Shown here: one piece after another, positions 6,206-6,990 of the stretch
How positions within the stretch are numbered: the first letter of the stretch is position 1
How the letters are laid out: each line of letters starts with the position of its first letter
Origin: Gammaproteobacteria bacterium
Lineage (GTDB): Bacteria > Pseudomonadota > Gammaproteobacteria > Eutrophobiales > Eutrophobiaceae
Length of the DNA: 6,990 nt
NCBI GenBank assembly: GCA_003645215.1
Contig: QNEM01000110.1
Coordinates: 1 to 6,990, forward strand
Direction of reading: 5' to 3'
Translations under genes and position numbers: made by a program
The notes under the pieces: generated by a model
Database searches by the model: none
The model's input: only the letters and a program-made list of their open reading frames with translations
What the model was told of the DNA's origin: nothing

Positions 6206-6990
6206 TTAATCGGTCTTTCTGGTTCTGACAACCCGCTTTTTCTTCCTGGCTTTTTTCTTTGCCACCTTGGGTTTGCTTGCCTTTACAGCAGGCACCTTGA
6301 TCGCTCTCGGTTTCCCCACATGAAAGCCCTGGGCGTAGTCAACACCCAGCTTTTTCAAACACTGTAAAATTTCCTCATTTTCAACAAATTCGGCAATGGT
6401 CTTTTTGCCCATCACATGACCGATTTCATTAATCGACCTGACCATTTCCAGATCAATCGGGTCATTTACCATGTCCCTGATGAACATCCCGTCAATCTTC
6501 AGGAAATCAACAGGTAAATTTTTCAAATATCCAAATGAAGAAACACCACTGCCAAAATCATCAAGCGCAAAATAACAACCTATGCTTCTTAGTACTTCCA
6601 TAAATCTGATTGCATTAGATAATTTAGCTACTGCGACAGTTTCTGTTATTTCAAAACAAAAACTTGATGGCAGGACTGTTCCTTTTTCCAGTTTTCCTAC
6701 AATATGTCTCAAAAATTCATCATTACTTAATGAATGGCCCGATAAATTTACTGAACAGGAAGTCAAACCTTTGGCTTTACCAGGGCGTTTCTCGAGCCAG
6801 GCATAGGCTGCATCAAATACCCACTGATCAATCCTGATAGAAAGGTCATAGCGCTCAGCGGCAGGCAGGAAAGCACCGGGCGGCACAATCTTTCCATCTT
6901 CATCTATCATCCTTATCAAACATTCATAATGCCTGGTCTTTTCATCTTCGCCTTTTTTCAATAACGGAACAATTGGTTGTATATACAAAC
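6206..6990 (-). CDS. EAL-domain cyclic-di-GMP phosphodiesterase, C-terminal part
   Basis: At least 261 codons of a minus-strand gene whose 5' part lies beyond the right edge. The frame is open to the window end, and the leading LYIQPIVPL is the usual first strand of an EAL domain, so the true start is upstream. EAL enzymes hydrolyse cyclic-di-GMP to pGpG. Counting from the codon at 6986-6988, the catalytic set is intact: E22 in ECL (the EAL signature), N81 in SVNLSG, E113/E116 in EITET, D143-D144 in DDFGSG (loop 6), K164 in FLKIDG, E200 and E203, and Q220 in YAQGF. It should therefore be active. Residues 229-260 form a Lys/Arg-rich tail after the domain, with runs such as KKKARKKKR. Many relatives carry PAS or GGDEF domains upstream, but none can be seen. 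The gene is convergent with ssb, with 52 bases between the stops. Confidence 0.93.
   Translation of the reverse strand, partial: LYIQPIVPLLKKGEDEKTRHYECLIRMIDEDGKIVPPGAFLPAAERYDLSIRIDQWVFDAAYAWLEKRPGKAKGLTSCSVNLSGHSLSNDEFLRHIVGKLEKGTVLPSSFCFEITETVAVAKLSNAIRFMEVLRSIGCYFALDDFGSGVSSFGYLKNLPVDFLKIDGMFIRDMVNDPIDLEMVRSINEIGHVMGKKTIAEFVENEEILQCLKKLGVDYAQGFHVGKPRAIKVPAVKASKPKVAKKKARKKKRVVRTRKTD

Noticed and set aside
6986..6988. TTG at the right edge as the start codon of the EAL gene
   Set aside because: It encodes the Leu of the first conserved strand of the EAL domain (LYIQPIVPL), and the frame is open to the window end, so the gene begins outside.

Overview
The window reads as chromosomal DNA of a gammaproteobacterium. 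The main evidence is the block uvrA / MFS transporter / ssb, with uvrA divergent from the other two. As I recall, this order is the one seen in Pseudomonas (uvrA, an MFS gene, ssb), and in Escherichia coli uvrA and ssb are divergent neighbours. The SSB carries the E. coli-type DNA-binding aromatics and the MFS protein closely resembles E. coli YajR. Base composition is moderate. I cannot name a genus.

Layout, left to right. Positions 1-160 (minus) hold the first 53 codons of an NnrU-family membrane protein cut by the window edge. Positions 179-1402 (minus) encode an exported PQQ-dependent sugar dehydrogenase of the sorbosone dehydrogenase type. Positions 1399-4314 (minus) encode UvrA, the damage sensor of nucleotide excision repair. 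These three genes run in one direction with a 4-base overlap and an 18-base gap, so they probably form one transcription unit (uvrA, dehydrogenase, nnrU-like). A 100-base divergent promoter region (4315-4414) separates them from a YajR-like MFS transporter (4415-5629, plus) and ssb (5707-6153, plus). Last, on the minus strand and convergent with ssb, is the C-terminal part of a cyclic-di-GMP phosphodiesterase (EAL domain) with a Lys/Arg-rich tail (6206-6990); its N-terminus lies beyond the window.

Functionally, uvrA and ssb are DNA-repair and replication housekeeping genes, while the transporter, dehydrogenase and NnrU-like gene have no evident mechanistic link to them. The points most worth a second look are the uvrA-dehydrogenase translational overlap, basic low-complexity tails on both UvrA and the EAL protein, the missing YAM domain on the YajR-like transporter, a strong hairpin in front of ssb, and the lack of a recognisable LexA box at uvrA/ssb. 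I see no mobile element, CRISPR array, RNA gene or new defence-like system; this is an ordinary core-genome region.
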